Source: Crocinitomicaceae bacterium
GTDB taxonomy: Bacteria > Bacteroidota > Bacteroidia > Flavobacteriales_D > Crocinitomicaceae
Assembly: GCA_021325675.1 (NCBI GenBank)
Contig: JAJTCM010000006.1
Coordinates: forward strand, 62,001-126,000
Direction: 5' to 3'
DNA: 64,000 nucleotides
Positions 1 through 9,037 of this stretch are shown here, piece after piece. Every line of letters begins with the position of its first letter. The stretch's first letter is position 1. Position numbers and translations under genes: made by a program. The notes below the pieces were generated by a model. That model was not told the origin of the DNA and did no database searches. It saw only the letters and a list, made by a program, of their open reading frames with translations.

Positions 1-3000
1 TTTGCTCAATCGCCCGGGTAAAGAGCACGTTCAGGCGCTTCGTCCCGTTTTTCTGGTTCAAAGGCCCGAAACGGTGATGGAACTGTCCTTCTTTATTGCG
101 GCCGTAACCCAGGCTGATGATCAGCGTATCACATTCTTCTCCCTGGACTTGCTCCAAAGCCTTGAAAAAAACACGGTTTTCACGGATCCGCTCGTCAATC
201 AGCGCATGAAATTCCGGTTTAATTTGCTTCCAGATACAACTCAGCTGATGTTCGGAAAAAGCGACAATTCCCAGCGTTTTATCTTTTTTGATTTCGGCTT
301 CGATCAAACCCGCAACGGCCGCTGCTTCCGCTACATTTTGCCGCTCATCGAAAACACCTTTTTCCACATAATGCCATTGCAGCGCTTTATGTGAAGCCTG
401 CGCAGACGGGTAAACAATCAGCCCGCTGCTGTAAAAATGACGGTTCGAAAACCGGATCAGCTCCGGGTGAACAGAGCGGTAATGGTGTTTCAAGCCATAT
501 TGTTTGAGGTAATAGCTCGCCTGGTGCAGTAAATCAACTCCGCTTCGCATACCCGAAAAAAAGCTTCCCGGCGCCATTTGCTGGGAATCACCGGCAACAA
601 GCATCCGTTCGGCCCGCTGCAAGCTGCAAATCGCTTTCGGAAGTGCGAGCTGTGATGCTTCGTCAAAAATCACGCATTCGAAAAAGCCTTTTTCCAACGG
701 AATATTACGCGACAAATGTGCCGGTGTGCTCAGGTGAACCGGCGTCAGTAAATCAATCCAAAGCCGTGCATCGCTTGTCATCAGCTCCCGCATACTTTTG
801 TGCTGCCGGCTTTTTGCGAATTCTTTCACGAGCAGCGCTTTTCCTGCTTTCAGCTGTGCCCTCAATTCCTTTTGCCCGCCTTTCAGCCTGGAAGATGGCT
901 GCTGCAGTAAATGATGATACGCCTTGAAACGTTGTTTGCGCTGAGCTATTAATTGCTTGGCAAAAAGCCCTGCTTCCTGTTCTTCCTCTCGGGAAAGAGA
1001 AGCAAGCGTTTCAGATAATTTCCCCCCGGTAAAACGCGCTAATTCCGGGTAGGCGGAAGCAAAACGAACCCAGTTGGATTTCAAAACAAGCTGTTCGAAT
1101 TGCTCTGCAGAATTGCACACATGTAAATTCCGGTAAACTGCCGGCGGAAGCTCCCGGAAATTCTGCTGCTGGGCACAAAGCGCGGCCAAATGTCCGTGTA
1201 TTAATGTTAATGCGTCTTCAAGCTCTTCTTCCGGGGAAAGATGAAAATAATCTTCCAGCTCATTGACAAGATTTTTAACCGATTGAGCCGATTGAAGCAA
1301 AATGTGCTGGTCCGCTTTTTTTAATTCACGCACGGCCTGCCATTCTTGAGGAAAAATTTTATTTTTTTCAGTGAGAACGTAATCGATTACGCTCAGCTCA
1401 AATTCAGGTTTTTCTATACCGAGCCCAAACAGATTGTGGATTACGGCGTGAAGCTCTGCTTTTGTTTGCAGGTAATCACGCGTCCGCTGGAGTAAGATCC
1501 CCAAATCAAGCGGAATCCCCTTCAGGATTTGACTGATATGTTTTTTCGTTTTGCGTTTCTGTAACCACGAAGATTTTTGCAGGAACTGTAGCCAGCTTTC
1601 TACTTCGCTTAAGCTCGGAATTTGTTTCCAGGAATGCGTTTCATTTTCCTGTGCTTCCAGTTTTTGGTTCAGCAGGCGATACTGCTTTTTAAGCTTTTCG
1701 TATTTTTTAATGTCCCGCTCCGAATCAAGCAGCCCGGCATATTTTTGGGCTTGTTCGTTGTGAAGCAACTGTAAAACAATCGCTTTCCGGTTGAGGCGGC
1801 GCAATTCATCCAGGTTGTTAAAATCAAAATTCCGTTTGAGATCGTCGTGTTGGCTTTTGACTTTTTCCAGCAGCTCATCCACTTTGATTTTCAGCGCCGG
1901 GGCCTTGATTTTACCCAAGACCTGCGGATTCTTAATGTTTTGGTAAATGCTATCAACCAAGGGCCGGATTGTTTTCCACTCATCGATTTCCGGCAGGGCC
2001 GTAACGAAAGGAAGCTTCTCGTAAGCCGGTGACTGAACAAAATCCTGCATTTCCTGCAAGGTGTATTCGTTCCAAAACGTATTTTGGTTCAGCTTATCAA
2101 AGCTCAGCTGGATTTGCTGCTCATACTGTTCGCTTAAAGCCAGGTTTTTGGCTTCTTTGCCCTCCCATTTCTCCAGGAAATCCCAGGTATTTTTGAGCTT
2201 CATTACAAAATCGTAAGCTTTGCCCTGGCTGTGGGACAAAAACACAAAGTGGTGCAAATTGCGGGTTTTGAGCTTTTTTTCCAATACGTCCAGCGCCGTT
2301 TTTTTCTCTGAAAGCACCAGCTGTCGCCGTTTCCCGGAAAGCAATTTGGCTACCAGGTTCGACAAAACCTGCGTTTTTCCTGTTCCCGGCGGGCCTTGCA
2401 AAACGAGATCTTCCGTCCGGAAATGCTCAAATATGGCTTCCTGGTCGCGGTCGCTTTCGAAACAGCGTTCCTTGACGAGATCAAGCGCCGGTGTTTTTTC
2501 TTCCGCGCTTTCACCCAGCAGCTTTCTCACCAACGCATTCGGTTCTTGCTGTGAAGCCAGTTCTTCCAGGTCTTTGATCAGCTCGAAACGGTGGTAATGA
2601 AAATTCCCGATGGCCTGAAAACCGCTGCATTCAAGCTCAAAACCGGATTGACGCAAAAATTCCGGGACAGAAGTTTCATTTTCCCCGAAAACCGGCATTT
2701 CCAGTCCAAACTCACGCTGCAAATAATGCGAAATAAACGGGTTGACGAAGGTGTTTTCTTCATCAAAAACGAGCTTAAATTCCTGTTTGACCTTGTTCCA
2801 GCTGCAATGAACGGGAACAAGCAGCAAAGGCGTGCTCACGAGGCGTTCTTTCACTTTCCAGCGGATCAAAAAACGGGCGGCGCAAAGCGATTGAATATCG
2901 GAAACCTTTTTATATTGGACTGCGATTTTGTATAATTGATTGAAGCGGCCGGAATAAGGCAAAAGCAGCTGTTCACGTATATTTTCCTCCAGCACAAAAA

Positions 3001-3103
3001 CGCCTTTGCTTTCGGCGTCCAGGTCAACGAGCACGTCCGAGAAGCTGAAGGCGCTCAGCTCGCTGATAAAATCTTCCAGGCGATATGTTTGCTCGGCTAT
3101 CAC
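1..3103 (-). CDS. SF1 (UPF1-like) helicase/ATPase, 3' end outside the window
   Basis: The minus-strand frame is open from a GTG at 3103 to the left edge (at least 1034 codons), so the C-terminus is missing. Motifs seen: Walker A GPPGTGKT at residues 237-244, DEASQ (motif II) at about 814-818, GDSQQM (motif III) just after it, and near the edge LNVLFTRA, the usual motif VI of UPF1-like superfamily 1 helicases. Between Walker A and motif II lie about 500 residues rich in charged, probably coiled-coil sequence. The N-terminal 230 residues resemble no domain I can name. The GTG overlaps the stop of the upstream kinase gene (GTGA), which implies translational coupling. The role is probably nucleic-acid unwinding or remodelling in the cytoplasm; the substrate is unknown, and a defence role is possible but unsupported. 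The helicase call is firm; the exact start is less so. Confidence 0.85.
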   Translation of the reverse strand, partial: MIAEQTYRLEDFISELSAFSFSDVLVDLDAESKGVFVLEENIREQLLLPYSGRFNQLYKIAVQYKKVSDIQSLCAARFLIRWKVKERLVSTPLLLVPVHCSWNKVKQEFKLVFDEENTFVNPFISHYLQREFGLEMPVFGENETSVPEFLRQSGFELECSGFQAIGNFHYHRFELIKDLEELASQQEPNALVRKLLGESAEEKTPALDLVKERCFESDRDQEAIFEHFRTEDLVLQGPPGTGKTQVLSNLVAKLLSGKRRQLVLSEKKTALDVLEKKLKTRNLHHFVFLSHSQGKAYDFVMKLKNTWDFLEKWEGKEAKNLALSEQYEQQIQLSFDKLNQNTFWNEYTLQEMQDFVQSPAYEKLPFVTALPEIDEWKTIRPLVDSIYQNIKNPQVLGKIKAPALKIKVDELLEKVKSQHDDLKRNFDFNNLDELRRLNRKAIVLQLLHNEQAQKYAGLLDSERDIKKYEKLKKQYRLLNQKLEAQENETHSWKQIPSLSEVESWLQFLQKSSWLQKRKTKKHISQILKGIPLDLGILLQRTRDYLQTKAELHAVIHNLFGLGIEKPEFELSVIDYVLTEKNKIFPQEWQAVRELKKADQHILLQSAQSVKNLVNELEDYFHLSPEEELEDALTLIHGHLAALCAQQQNFRELPPAVYRNLHVCNSAEQFEQLVLKSNWVRFASAYPELARFTGGKLSETLASLSREEEQEAGLFAKQLIAQRKQRFKAYHHLLQQPSSRLKGGQKELRAQLKAGKALLVKEFAKSRQHKSMRELMTSDARLWIDLLTPVHLSTPAHLSRNIPLEKGFFECVIFDEASQLALPKAICSLQRAERMLVAGDSQQMAPGSFFSGMRSGVDLLHQASYYLKQYGLKHHYRSVHPELIRFSNRHFYSSGLIVYPSAQASHKALQWHYVEKGVFDERQNVAEAAAVAGLIEAEIKKDKTLGIVAFSEHQLSCIWKQIKPEFHALIDERIRENRVFFKALEQVQGEECDTLIISLGYGRNKEGQFHHRFGPLNQKNGTKRLNVLFTRAIEQ

Positions 3104-6100
3104 GGTTTTTGATACTTCGGTAATTCGAGAAAAAAGACGGTATGCTTATCGGGCACGGTTTCAAACCAGATCCGGCCTTCGTGCAGCTCAACGATTTGTT
3201 TGACCATCGCCAGCCCCAAACCGGTCCCTGTTGATTTGGTCGTGAAATTCGGCACAAAGATCTTGCTGATCTGCTCTTCCGGGATTCCTTTGCCGTTATC
3301 CTGCACGGAAATGAGGTAATTTTCTTCTTTTTCGCTGACGCGGATCACGATAGCTCCGCGGCGGTTTTCCGGGATGGCCTGGATCGCGTTTTTGATCAGG
3401 TTGTTGAAGATCCGGATGATCAGGTCTTTATCCGCCAAAACGATCACTTGTTCACACCCGGTGTCAAGACGGATGTCCACTTCATTTTCCTGGCTGAAAA
3501 CCAACACCGTATTTTCTATGATCGGTAAAATATCGAGCTTTTCCCTGTTTTCCTTCGGCATTTTGGCAAAATTCGAAAATTCGTTGGCAATGACCGTCAG
3601 GCCGTCGATCTGCTCGATAATCGAAAAAATTACTTTGTCGAGCTTCACTTTTGAATTGGGATCGTTCGGGTCAAAAATGCGCTGTAAATGCTGCAGGCTG
3701 AGCTTCATGGGCGTCAGCGGGTTCTTGATTTCATGCGCTACCTGTTTCGCCATTTCACGCCAGGCGGATTCACGCTCGCTCTGCGCTAACTGCTGTGCCG
3801 TAAATGCCAGCTCTTCCAGTTTTTGGTTGTAATTACGCACCAGGTCACCGATTTCGTCGTTGGATTTGTAGGCGATCGGCTCGTTGTATTTGCCCAGCTG
3901 CACCCGCTCAAAGCTTTGACGGATAATTTTCAGAGGCGAAGTCACCCAGTTGGAAACGAGGATGGAAAGAATGATCGAAAAAGCGAGGAGTAAAATAAAT
4001 ACGTTGATGATCGCCACCAAGAAGCTTTCGATCTGGTTTTCGAAGCCTTGCTGCTGCCCGAAATGCTGCAGGTTGATGTACGCCAGGAAGTGACCGTCGC
4101 GGTTGTACAAAGGAACGTATGCCGACAAAAAGTTAAGGTTGCCGATGTTTTCCTGGTGGACGTATTCGCTCTTTTTATAGTGCTTCAGGTTCAACATAGC
4201 TTCCGGATTGATCTGCTCGCTCATTAAGCCGAGATTAAAAATTTTCGGGCGCGAGCTTCCCAGGATATAGCCTTTGCTGTCATACATGTTGATATCTGTC
4301 ACAAAAACGCCTGAAACCCGCCGAAGCAAAGTTTGGATATAATCGCCGTTCTGCTCAATGCTCAGCTTTTTTTCACGGGCAAAGCGCAGGCTGACTTCAA
4401 CAAGCACCGATTTGATCTTTTCCCGGATCAGGTCGTTCGAATATTCGCTGTGCTGGTTGCTGATGAACTTGCCGCTTCCGAGACCAAAGAAAAGCAGGGA
4501 AACAACAACAATGGAAACCAATACCAGCTGAATTTTCAGGGCAAGTGTCCAGCCACCGAAATTGCGGAAGTTTTGTGCCAAAACCGGGATCAGCAGGAAA
4601 AACCCGAAAAAGCAAAAGAGATAGGAAAACGAGGTGAACAGCTGGAAATTGGACGGAATTTTTTTCGAAAGCACAATCAAATCGCGTGCATTTTTACGGA
4701 AAAGATAGTGATCGTAACCTTCCGCCTGGAAATAACCCGAAGCATATTTCGTGTTCCGGGTCAGGGCGATATCACGCGTCGGGTAGGAAAATTTACCGCT
4801 CTGGCTCACCAGCCTTCCGTTATAATATTTTGCAATCGAGTAGTTTTCAACCGCTTTGAACACGTTCGCCTGGTCAGATATCAGTAAGCGCGGAAAACCG
4901 ATCTTTTCCGGGATCCGCTTGGATTTGAGCGAGGTATACAATTGCAGGCTTCGGGTCGAATCGGCATTAAAAAACACTTGTTTCCCGATGTAGCTCAACT
5001 GGCTGGTGTAATCTTTGACAAAGAAAAACTGCGAATCGATCTCGGACAATTTGCTGTGCTTCTGCAATATATTTTCCAGGTATTCTTTGGACGTGCTCTG
5101 CCGGCTCGTGTAATTGATCACCGGTTCATTCTTCTCATTGAAAAGGTAAAAATCAGTTTCGTAACGCTCCCAGAAATTGGTGTAATACTTTCGCTCCATG
5201 AAATCCTTGAACTCGGAAATCCCCAGTTTTCTTGGATTTTGCAGCAGCTTTTCGAAATACTTTTCCTTTGCCAGCTCCTTGCTCAGCTCCTGGTACTCCA
5301 GCTCCGTGGAAATATCCTGGTCGGAAGCGAGCTGCTGTGCAAAAAGCTCCCGTTCTTCCCGTTCCTTGTTCGACTGGAACTCGTTGATGTTATTGGCGAT
5401 GTAGGCCGCAAACAAAAAGAGCAGGATCACGCCGTAATTGAAGCTGAATTTTCCGCCGGAACGCAAGAGGTTGAGCAGGATAATCCCGTTGATGATCAAA
5501 GGCCAGACAGCGGAAAACAAGTGGTCACGGCAATATCCTATTTCATACACAGCATATAAAATTCCCGCCCCCAGCCACAAACCAATAAGCACCGGCTTCC
5601 TCACCTGGTTGTTCAGCAAGGCACGCAGGGTTGCCCGCACAAACATGAAGTAGGAAAAAAAGAGCACGCCCATGCATAAAGTAGCCCAAAAGGAATAAAA
5701 ATTCAGTTTGAACAGCTTTTCGATTTCCAGCGGGATAGATGAATCTTTCACCAGTGATTCGTATAAATAGGCAATGAAAAAGGCAAATACGAGACTGAAA
5801 GCGTACATCACGAAGGCAAAAACCTTGTTCGTCCGGGAAGGCGGCAAACGTTTGAGCGTCCGGCCAAGCACCAGCAAAAAGAAGAAAATGAACACACAGT
5901 TCAGGATCAGGATCAGGAAATTCGGGAACCAGTTGGAGCTGGCGTAAAGCGTCGGGTCGTAAAATGTGATCTTATCAAGGAAAACGTAAAAATCAAAGCG
6001 GATGCAGCAATATTGGAGAACTACAAGGACGAATGCGATCAACAGCTGACGGAATCCCCTGAGCTTTTTCGTCGCGTTGTACAAAGCCAGTAAAAACAGG

Positions 6101-6741
6101 CAAAGCCCGCTGAGCAGCAGGAAAACCAACGCATTGCTTATGTAATCAGAAGCTTGCGGCTGCTCAAGCGGAAAAAAGGCAAAGAGGAATTTACCCGACT
6201 TGTCGTAGACCGGGAAAGCGTTTTCTTTTTCCAGGACGATGGTTGCGGGAAAAGGCATTTCCAGGCCGGGGCCATAATCGTTTTTCAGGTATTCATTTTC
6301 CATCGCGAATTCCTTCTTGATCCGGAAAGCCGCGACAGCATTTATATTTCCATGGCGAAAACTTTTGGCGTAATACCAGCCATTCTGCAATTTAACAAGG
6401 CCGTGGGACGGATAGTGCAGGTCGGCAAAACGAAAAACGGGAAGCTTGTTGCTGTTCCAGAAAACGAGTGAATCGTTGCGATAAACATGGAAATAAAATT
6501 CCTGTCCGTCAGCTCCGAAAACTCCGCGGCTGATGGATTTCAGCCCGTTTTGGCGCAGCAGCTTTTTTTGGGAACTAACATATTGATTGAGCCTTTCTTC
6601 CTTCTGGAAAAAACGTTCCTGGAAAGAGCTGATGCTTCCGTCGTAGTCTTTTTTGAAAATCGTTTGATAATAAAAACAAAAGCCCGCCAGGAATAAAAAG
6701 CTTAAACCGAAGAGCCCATATTTTTTAATTGTTTGCTTCAA
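3100..6741 (-). CDS. Multi-membrane-segment sensor histidine kinase, NtrY-like
   Basis: 1213 residues. The start is TTG, overlapping the stop of uridine kinase (TTGA). A first membrane segment lies at about 8-27, an extracytoplasmic stretch follows to about 200, then a cluster of hydrophobic segments between about 205 and 465. A second soluble region is followed by segments near 730-770 and a last one near 930. HAMP follows at about 945-1000. The H-box AHEIKNPLTPMKLS carries the phospho-accepting His at about 1003, the N-box NNLIKNAIQAI sits at about 1113-1123, and DNGKGIP and GTGLGLAMV complete the ATPase domain. The H-box wording is that of NtrY-type kinases. No response regulator lies in the window, so partner and signal are unknown. 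It is much longer than ordinary kinases because of the polytopic N-terminal half. Confidence 0.9.
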   Translation of the reverse strand: MKQTIKKYGLFGLSFLFLAGFCFYYQTIFKKDYDGSISSFQERFFQKEERLNQYVSSQKKLLRQNGLKSISRGVFGADGQEFYFHVYRNDSLVFWNSNKLPVFRFADLHYPSHGLVKLQNGWYYAKSFRHGNINAVAAFRIKKEFAMENEYLKNDYGPGLEMPFPATIVLEKENAFPVYDKSGKFLFAFFPLEQPQASDYISNALVFLLLSGLCLFLLALYNATKKLRGFRQLLIAFVLVVLQYCCIRFDFYVFLDKITFYDPTLYASSNWFPNFLILILNCVFIFFFLLVLGRTLKRLPPSRTNKVFAFVMYAFSLVFAFFIAYLYESLVKDSSIPLEIEKLFKLNFYSFWATLCMGVLFFSYFMFVRATLRALLNNQVRKPVLIGLWLGAGILYAVYEIGYCRDHLFSAVWPLIINGIILLNLLRSGGKFSFNYGVILLFLFAAYIANNINEFQSNKEREERELFAQQLASDQDISTELEYQELSKELAKEKYFEKLLQNPRKLGISEFKDFMERKYYTNFWERYETDFYLFNEKNEPVINYTSRQSTSKEYLENILQKHSKLSEIDSQFFFVKDYTSQLSYIGKQVFFNADSTRSLQLYTSLKSKRIPEKIGFPRLLISDQANVFKAVENYSIAKYYNGRLVSQSGKFSYPTRDIALTRNTKYASGYFQAEGYDHYLFRKNARDLIVLSKKIPSNFQLFTSFSYLFCFFGFFLLIPVLAQNFRNFGGWTLALKIQLVLVSIVVVSLLFFGLGSGKFISNQHSEYSNDLIREKIKSVLVEVSLRFAREKKLSIEQNGDYIQTLLRRVSGVFVTDINMYDSKGYILGSSRPKIFNLGLMSEQINPEAMLNLKHYKKSEYVHQENIGNLNFLSAYVPLYNRDGHFLAYINLQHFGQQQGFENQIESFLVAIINVFILLLAFSIILSILVSNWVTSPLKIIRQSFERVQLGKYNEPIAYKSNDEIGDLVRNYNQKLEELAFTAQQLAQSERESAWREMAKQVAHEIKNPLTPMKLSLQHLQRIFDPNDPNSKVKLDKVIFSIIEQIDGLTVIANEFSNFAKMPKENREKLDILPIIENTVLVFSQENEVDIRLDTGCEQVIVLADKDLIIRIFNNLIKNAIQAIPENRRGAIVIRVSEKEENYLISVQDNGKGIPEEQISKIFVPNFTTKSTGTGLGLAMVKQIVELHEGRIWFETVPDKHTVFFLELPKYQKP

Positions 6742-7358
6742 ACGCTGCCTGTTATTTTTAATTTTTCGTCAATCAGAGCTACTAATTTACTAAAATCTTC
6801 GTCAGCGTGAACATCGTTGCGGAATAAAAAGTCGGCATCCTTCCGGTACGGGAGCAAATAATTTTCATAGCAGGGGATCACGTGGTTTTTCCACTGGTAC
6901 AAAATGGCTTCACGCGTGTATCCGCGGGTTTCCTGGTCGCGGTAAAGCCTGCGGTCCAGCTGCACTTCGAGGTCAACGTCAATAAAGATCGACAGGTCGA
7001 GAACGCTGCGCACTTCGCCGTAATGAAAAGAAAACAAGCCTTCCACGATGATAATATCCGAAGGGTTAACAGTAATCAGTACGTGTTTCCCGGGAGGGGC
7101 GTTGAACTGGTATTCTTTTATTTCAACGGGCTCACCGCGGTGCAGGGCGTGTAAATCGGCAATTAACTGGTCTTCGTGCAGGGCGCTCGGTAAATCGAAA
7201 TTCACCTGCCCGTTTTCGTCCACATGCTGGTAATGAATCGGCTTGTAGTAATTATCCATGGAAAAAATAGAAGGCGTCAGGTGCGCATAATGCTGTGACA
7301 AACGCTTTAACAAAGTTGTTTTTCCTGAGCCGCTTCCTCCGCAAATACCGATAATCAT
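6738..7358 (-). CDS. udk: Uridine kinase
   Basis: 206 residues. It phosphorylates uridine and cytidine to the monophosphates with ATP or GTP in pyrimidine salvage. The N-terminus carries the P-loop GGSGSGKTT, followed by SMDNYYKP, the substrate-side motif of uridine kinases, and later RDQETRGYT, which fits the lid region. Length fits the family. The ATG at 7358 lies about 21 bases from a near-consensus -7 box on the minus strand. It is the first gene of a three-gene unit whose other members (sensor kinase, helicase) have no known link to nucleotide salvage; its stop overlaps the kinase start by four bases. The other salvage enzyme in the window, Upp, is at 44514-45161. Confidence 0.93.
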   Translation of the reverse strand: MIIGICGGSGSGKTTLLKRLSQHYAHLTPSIFSMDNYYKPIHYQHVDENGQVNFDLPSALHEDQLIADLHALHRGEPVEIKEYQFNAPPGKHVLITVNPSDIIIVEGLFSFHYGEVRSVLDLSIFIDVDLEVQLDRRLYRDQETRGYTREAILYQWKNHVIPCYENYLLPYRKDADFLFRNDVHADEDFSKLVALIDEKLKITGSV

Positions 7359-7379
7359 GCTGTTTTTCTAAAATTTCGG

Positions 7380-7387
7380 TAAAAGTA
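7380..7387 (-). promoter_or_regulatory. Possible -7 box for the udk operon
   Basis: Read on the minus strand this is TACTTTTA, one base from the Bacteroidota -7 consensus TAnnTTTG, about 21 bases upstream of the udk ATG. No clear -33 TTTG was seen. Confidence 0.35.
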
Positions 7388-7400
7388 CGATTTTCTGATT

Positions 7401-7492
7401 AATGTGCTCATGTGTTTGATCTGCTAATGTGTTAATATTTTCAACTATTGTCCCATTAGCAAATTGACACATTAAAATATTAGCGCATTAAA
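7401..7492. repeat. AT-rich repeat built on TAATGTGTTAAT-like units
   Basis: The divergent spacer between udk and the polyprenyl synthase holds several variants of one word: TAATGTGTTAAT, CATTAGCAAATT, ACACATTAAAAT and TTAGCGCATTAAA. Together they form imperfect inverted repeats. Such spacers are common in Flavobacteriia; no function is claimed. Confidence 0.5.
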
Positions 7493-7495
7493 TAC

Positions 7496-7503
7496 TATAT
7501 TTG
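7496..7503 (+). promoter_or_regulatory. -7 box of the polyprenyl synthase gene
   Basis: TATATTTG matches TAnnTTTG exactly and ends 16 bases before the ATG at 7520. The nearest upstream TTG is at about 29 bases, which is farther than usual, so the -33 element is unclear. Confidence 0.6.
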
Positions 7504-7519
7504 TACATTCCCAGCAGAA

Positions 7520-8491
7520 ATGATGACCGTAGATGAGATAATGGCCCCGATTGAACATGAAATGCAGCAATTTGAGCTGCGTTTCCAGGAGAACATGAAG
7601 TCGAAAGTTGCGATGCTGGATAAAATCACGCATTACATCATCAAACGCAAGGGCAAGCAAATGCGTCCCATGTTCCTCTTCCTCACAGCGAAAATGCTGG
7701 GCGAAATCAACAACAAAACGTACCAGGCGGCTTCTTTGGTGGAGCTTTTACATACCGCAACGCTGGTGCATGATGACGTCGTTGATGATGCAAACGAGCG
7801 CCGGGGTTTCTTTTCGGTGAATGCCCTTTGGAAAAATAAAGTGGCCGTATTGGTTGGCGATTACATGCTTTCAAAAGTATTGCTCCTTTCCATTGAAAAC
7901 CACAATGTGCGCCTGCTGGAGATCATCGCGAAAGCCGTTCAGGACATGAGCGAGGGCGAATTGCTGCAGATTGAAAAAGCACGTAAGCTGGATATCACCG
8001 AAGAAGTATATTTTGAGATTATCCGCCAGAAAACAGGTTCGCTCGTTGCCACGGTGTGCGAAGCAGCAGCTTCGTCTGTTGACCGCGAAGACCTGGCTGC
8101 GGATATGCGCCGTTTTGGTGAGCTGGTGGGGTTGGCTTTCCAGATTAAGGACGATATTTTTGATTACGGAACACCGAACGACATCGGGAAACCGACCGGA
8201 CTGGATATCCGCGAGCGCAAAATGACGCTTCCGCTGATTTACGCTTTGTCAACCGCTCCGAAAGAAGTGAAGCGCGAGCTGATCTACATCGTGAAAAACC
8301 AGAACGAAAACGAGCAGAAAGTGAAGCGTGCCGTTCAACTGGTAATCGACGCCGGGGGAATTCAATACGCCCACGAAAAGATGCTCACTTTGATCAACGA
8401 AGCGCTGGTTTTGGTGGAAAACATCCCGGATTCTGAAGCGAAACGGGCCCTCATCGGCCTGGTAAACTATACGATCACCCGCGAGAAATAA
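7520..8491 (+). CDS. Polyprenyl (all-trans) diphosphate synthase
   Basis: 323 residues. The enzyme chains isopentenyl diphosphate units onto an allylic primer; in Bacteroidota the long product serves menaquinone side chains. The first aspartate-rich motif DDVVD is at 85-89, followed by ANERRG; the second is KDDIFDYG near 215, followed by GKPTGLDIRERKMTLP, all typical of trans-isoprenyl synthases. The residues before the first DDxxD, which set chain length, are LLHTATLVH, without an aromatic block, so a long-chain product (hepta- or octaprenyl) is likely but not shown. The gene is transcribed alone from the promoter just upstream. Confidence 0.93.
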   Translation: MMTVDEIMAPIEHEMQQFELRFQENMKSKVAMLDKITHYIIKRKGKQMRPMFLFLTAKMLGEINNKTYQAASLVELLHTATLVHDDVVDDANERRGFFSVNALWKNKVAVLVGDYMLSKVLLLSIENHNVRLLEIIAKAVQDMSEGELLQIEKARKLDITEEVYFEIIRQKTGSLVATVCEAAASSVDREDLAADMRRFGELVGLAFQIKDDIFDYGTPNDIGKPTGLDIRERKMTLPLIYALSTAPKEVKRELIYIVKNQNENEQKVKRAVQLVIDAGGIQYAHEKMLTLINEALVLVENIPDSEAKRALIGLVNYTITREK

Positions 8492-8500
8492 GTTAGAACC

Positions 8501-8625
8501 GGGATCGCAAAGAAGCGCTAAGTACACGCAAAGCCCAGGGAAGTAAAAATTTTCTTTGCCTTATTAAAAAATACACATAAATCTTAGTGGATTTTGCGAA
8601 AAATCTTTGCGAACTTTGCGAAACA
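8501..8625. repeat. Intergenic CGCAAAG/CTTTGCG repeat
   Basis: The spacer carries CGCAAAG at 8506-8512 and 8527-8533 and the complementary CTTTGCG at 8605-8611 and 8614-8620. These can fold into a long hairpin between the polyprenyl synthase and the lipoprotein gene. It could end the upstream transcript, but there is no clear T-tract. Confidence 0.45.
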
Positions 8626-8638
8626 AAAAAATTGAAAC

Positions 8639-9034
8639 ATGAAACAATTTGCTTTATATCTTCTTTTGGGCTTGGGCCTGTTTGTTTCTTGTACGGAAGA
8701 AGCACCGAAAAAAGAAAAAGAGCTGCCTTTGATTGAGATCAAAAACGGGATGTATACCGAATATTACCCGGGCCGGAAAGCAGTAAAAATCCGCGGGCCG
8801 GTGGACGGTAACGAGCTTCGCAACGGGAAATGGGCGCTATATACGGAAAATGGCTTCGAGCTGTCCGTTACGCATTACATTCACGGAAAAAAAGAAGGCC
8901 ATTCAATTGTGAAATACCCGAATGGTGTTTTAAATTATTACGGCGAATACCGCAACGATCAGAAAGTCGGTGTATGGCGCACGTATGACCAGAAAGGCAA
9001 GCTTGTAGAAGAAAAAGATTTCGGCGGACTCTAA
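8639..9034 (+). CDS. MORN-repeat-type lipoprotein
   Basis: 131 residues. The signal peptide ends in the lipobox GLFVSC, so Cys18 should be lipidated. The mature part has repeats of the MORN/YwqK variant kind (NGMYTEYYPGRKAVKIRG, RNGKWALYTENG, PNGVLNYYGEYRNDQKVGVW). These form antiparallel beta structure; the role is unknown, though such proteins are often surface or toxin-like modules. It lies three bases upstream of dnaG and is probably cotranscribed with it and the MscS gene, an unexplained pairing. Confidence 0.75.
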   Translation: MKQFALYLLLGLGLFVSCTEEAPKKEKELPLIEIKNGMYTEYYPGRKAVKIRGPVDGNELRNGKWALYTENGFELSVTHYIHGKKEGHSIVKYPNGVLNYYGEYRNDQKVGVWRTYDQKGKLVEEKDFGGL

Positions 9035-9037
9035 ATA

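Noticed and set aside
8501-8625. CGCAAAG/CTTTGCG repeats considered as a CRISPR-like array
   Set aside because: Units are seven bases, mixed in orientation, without regular spacers, and no cas gene is near.
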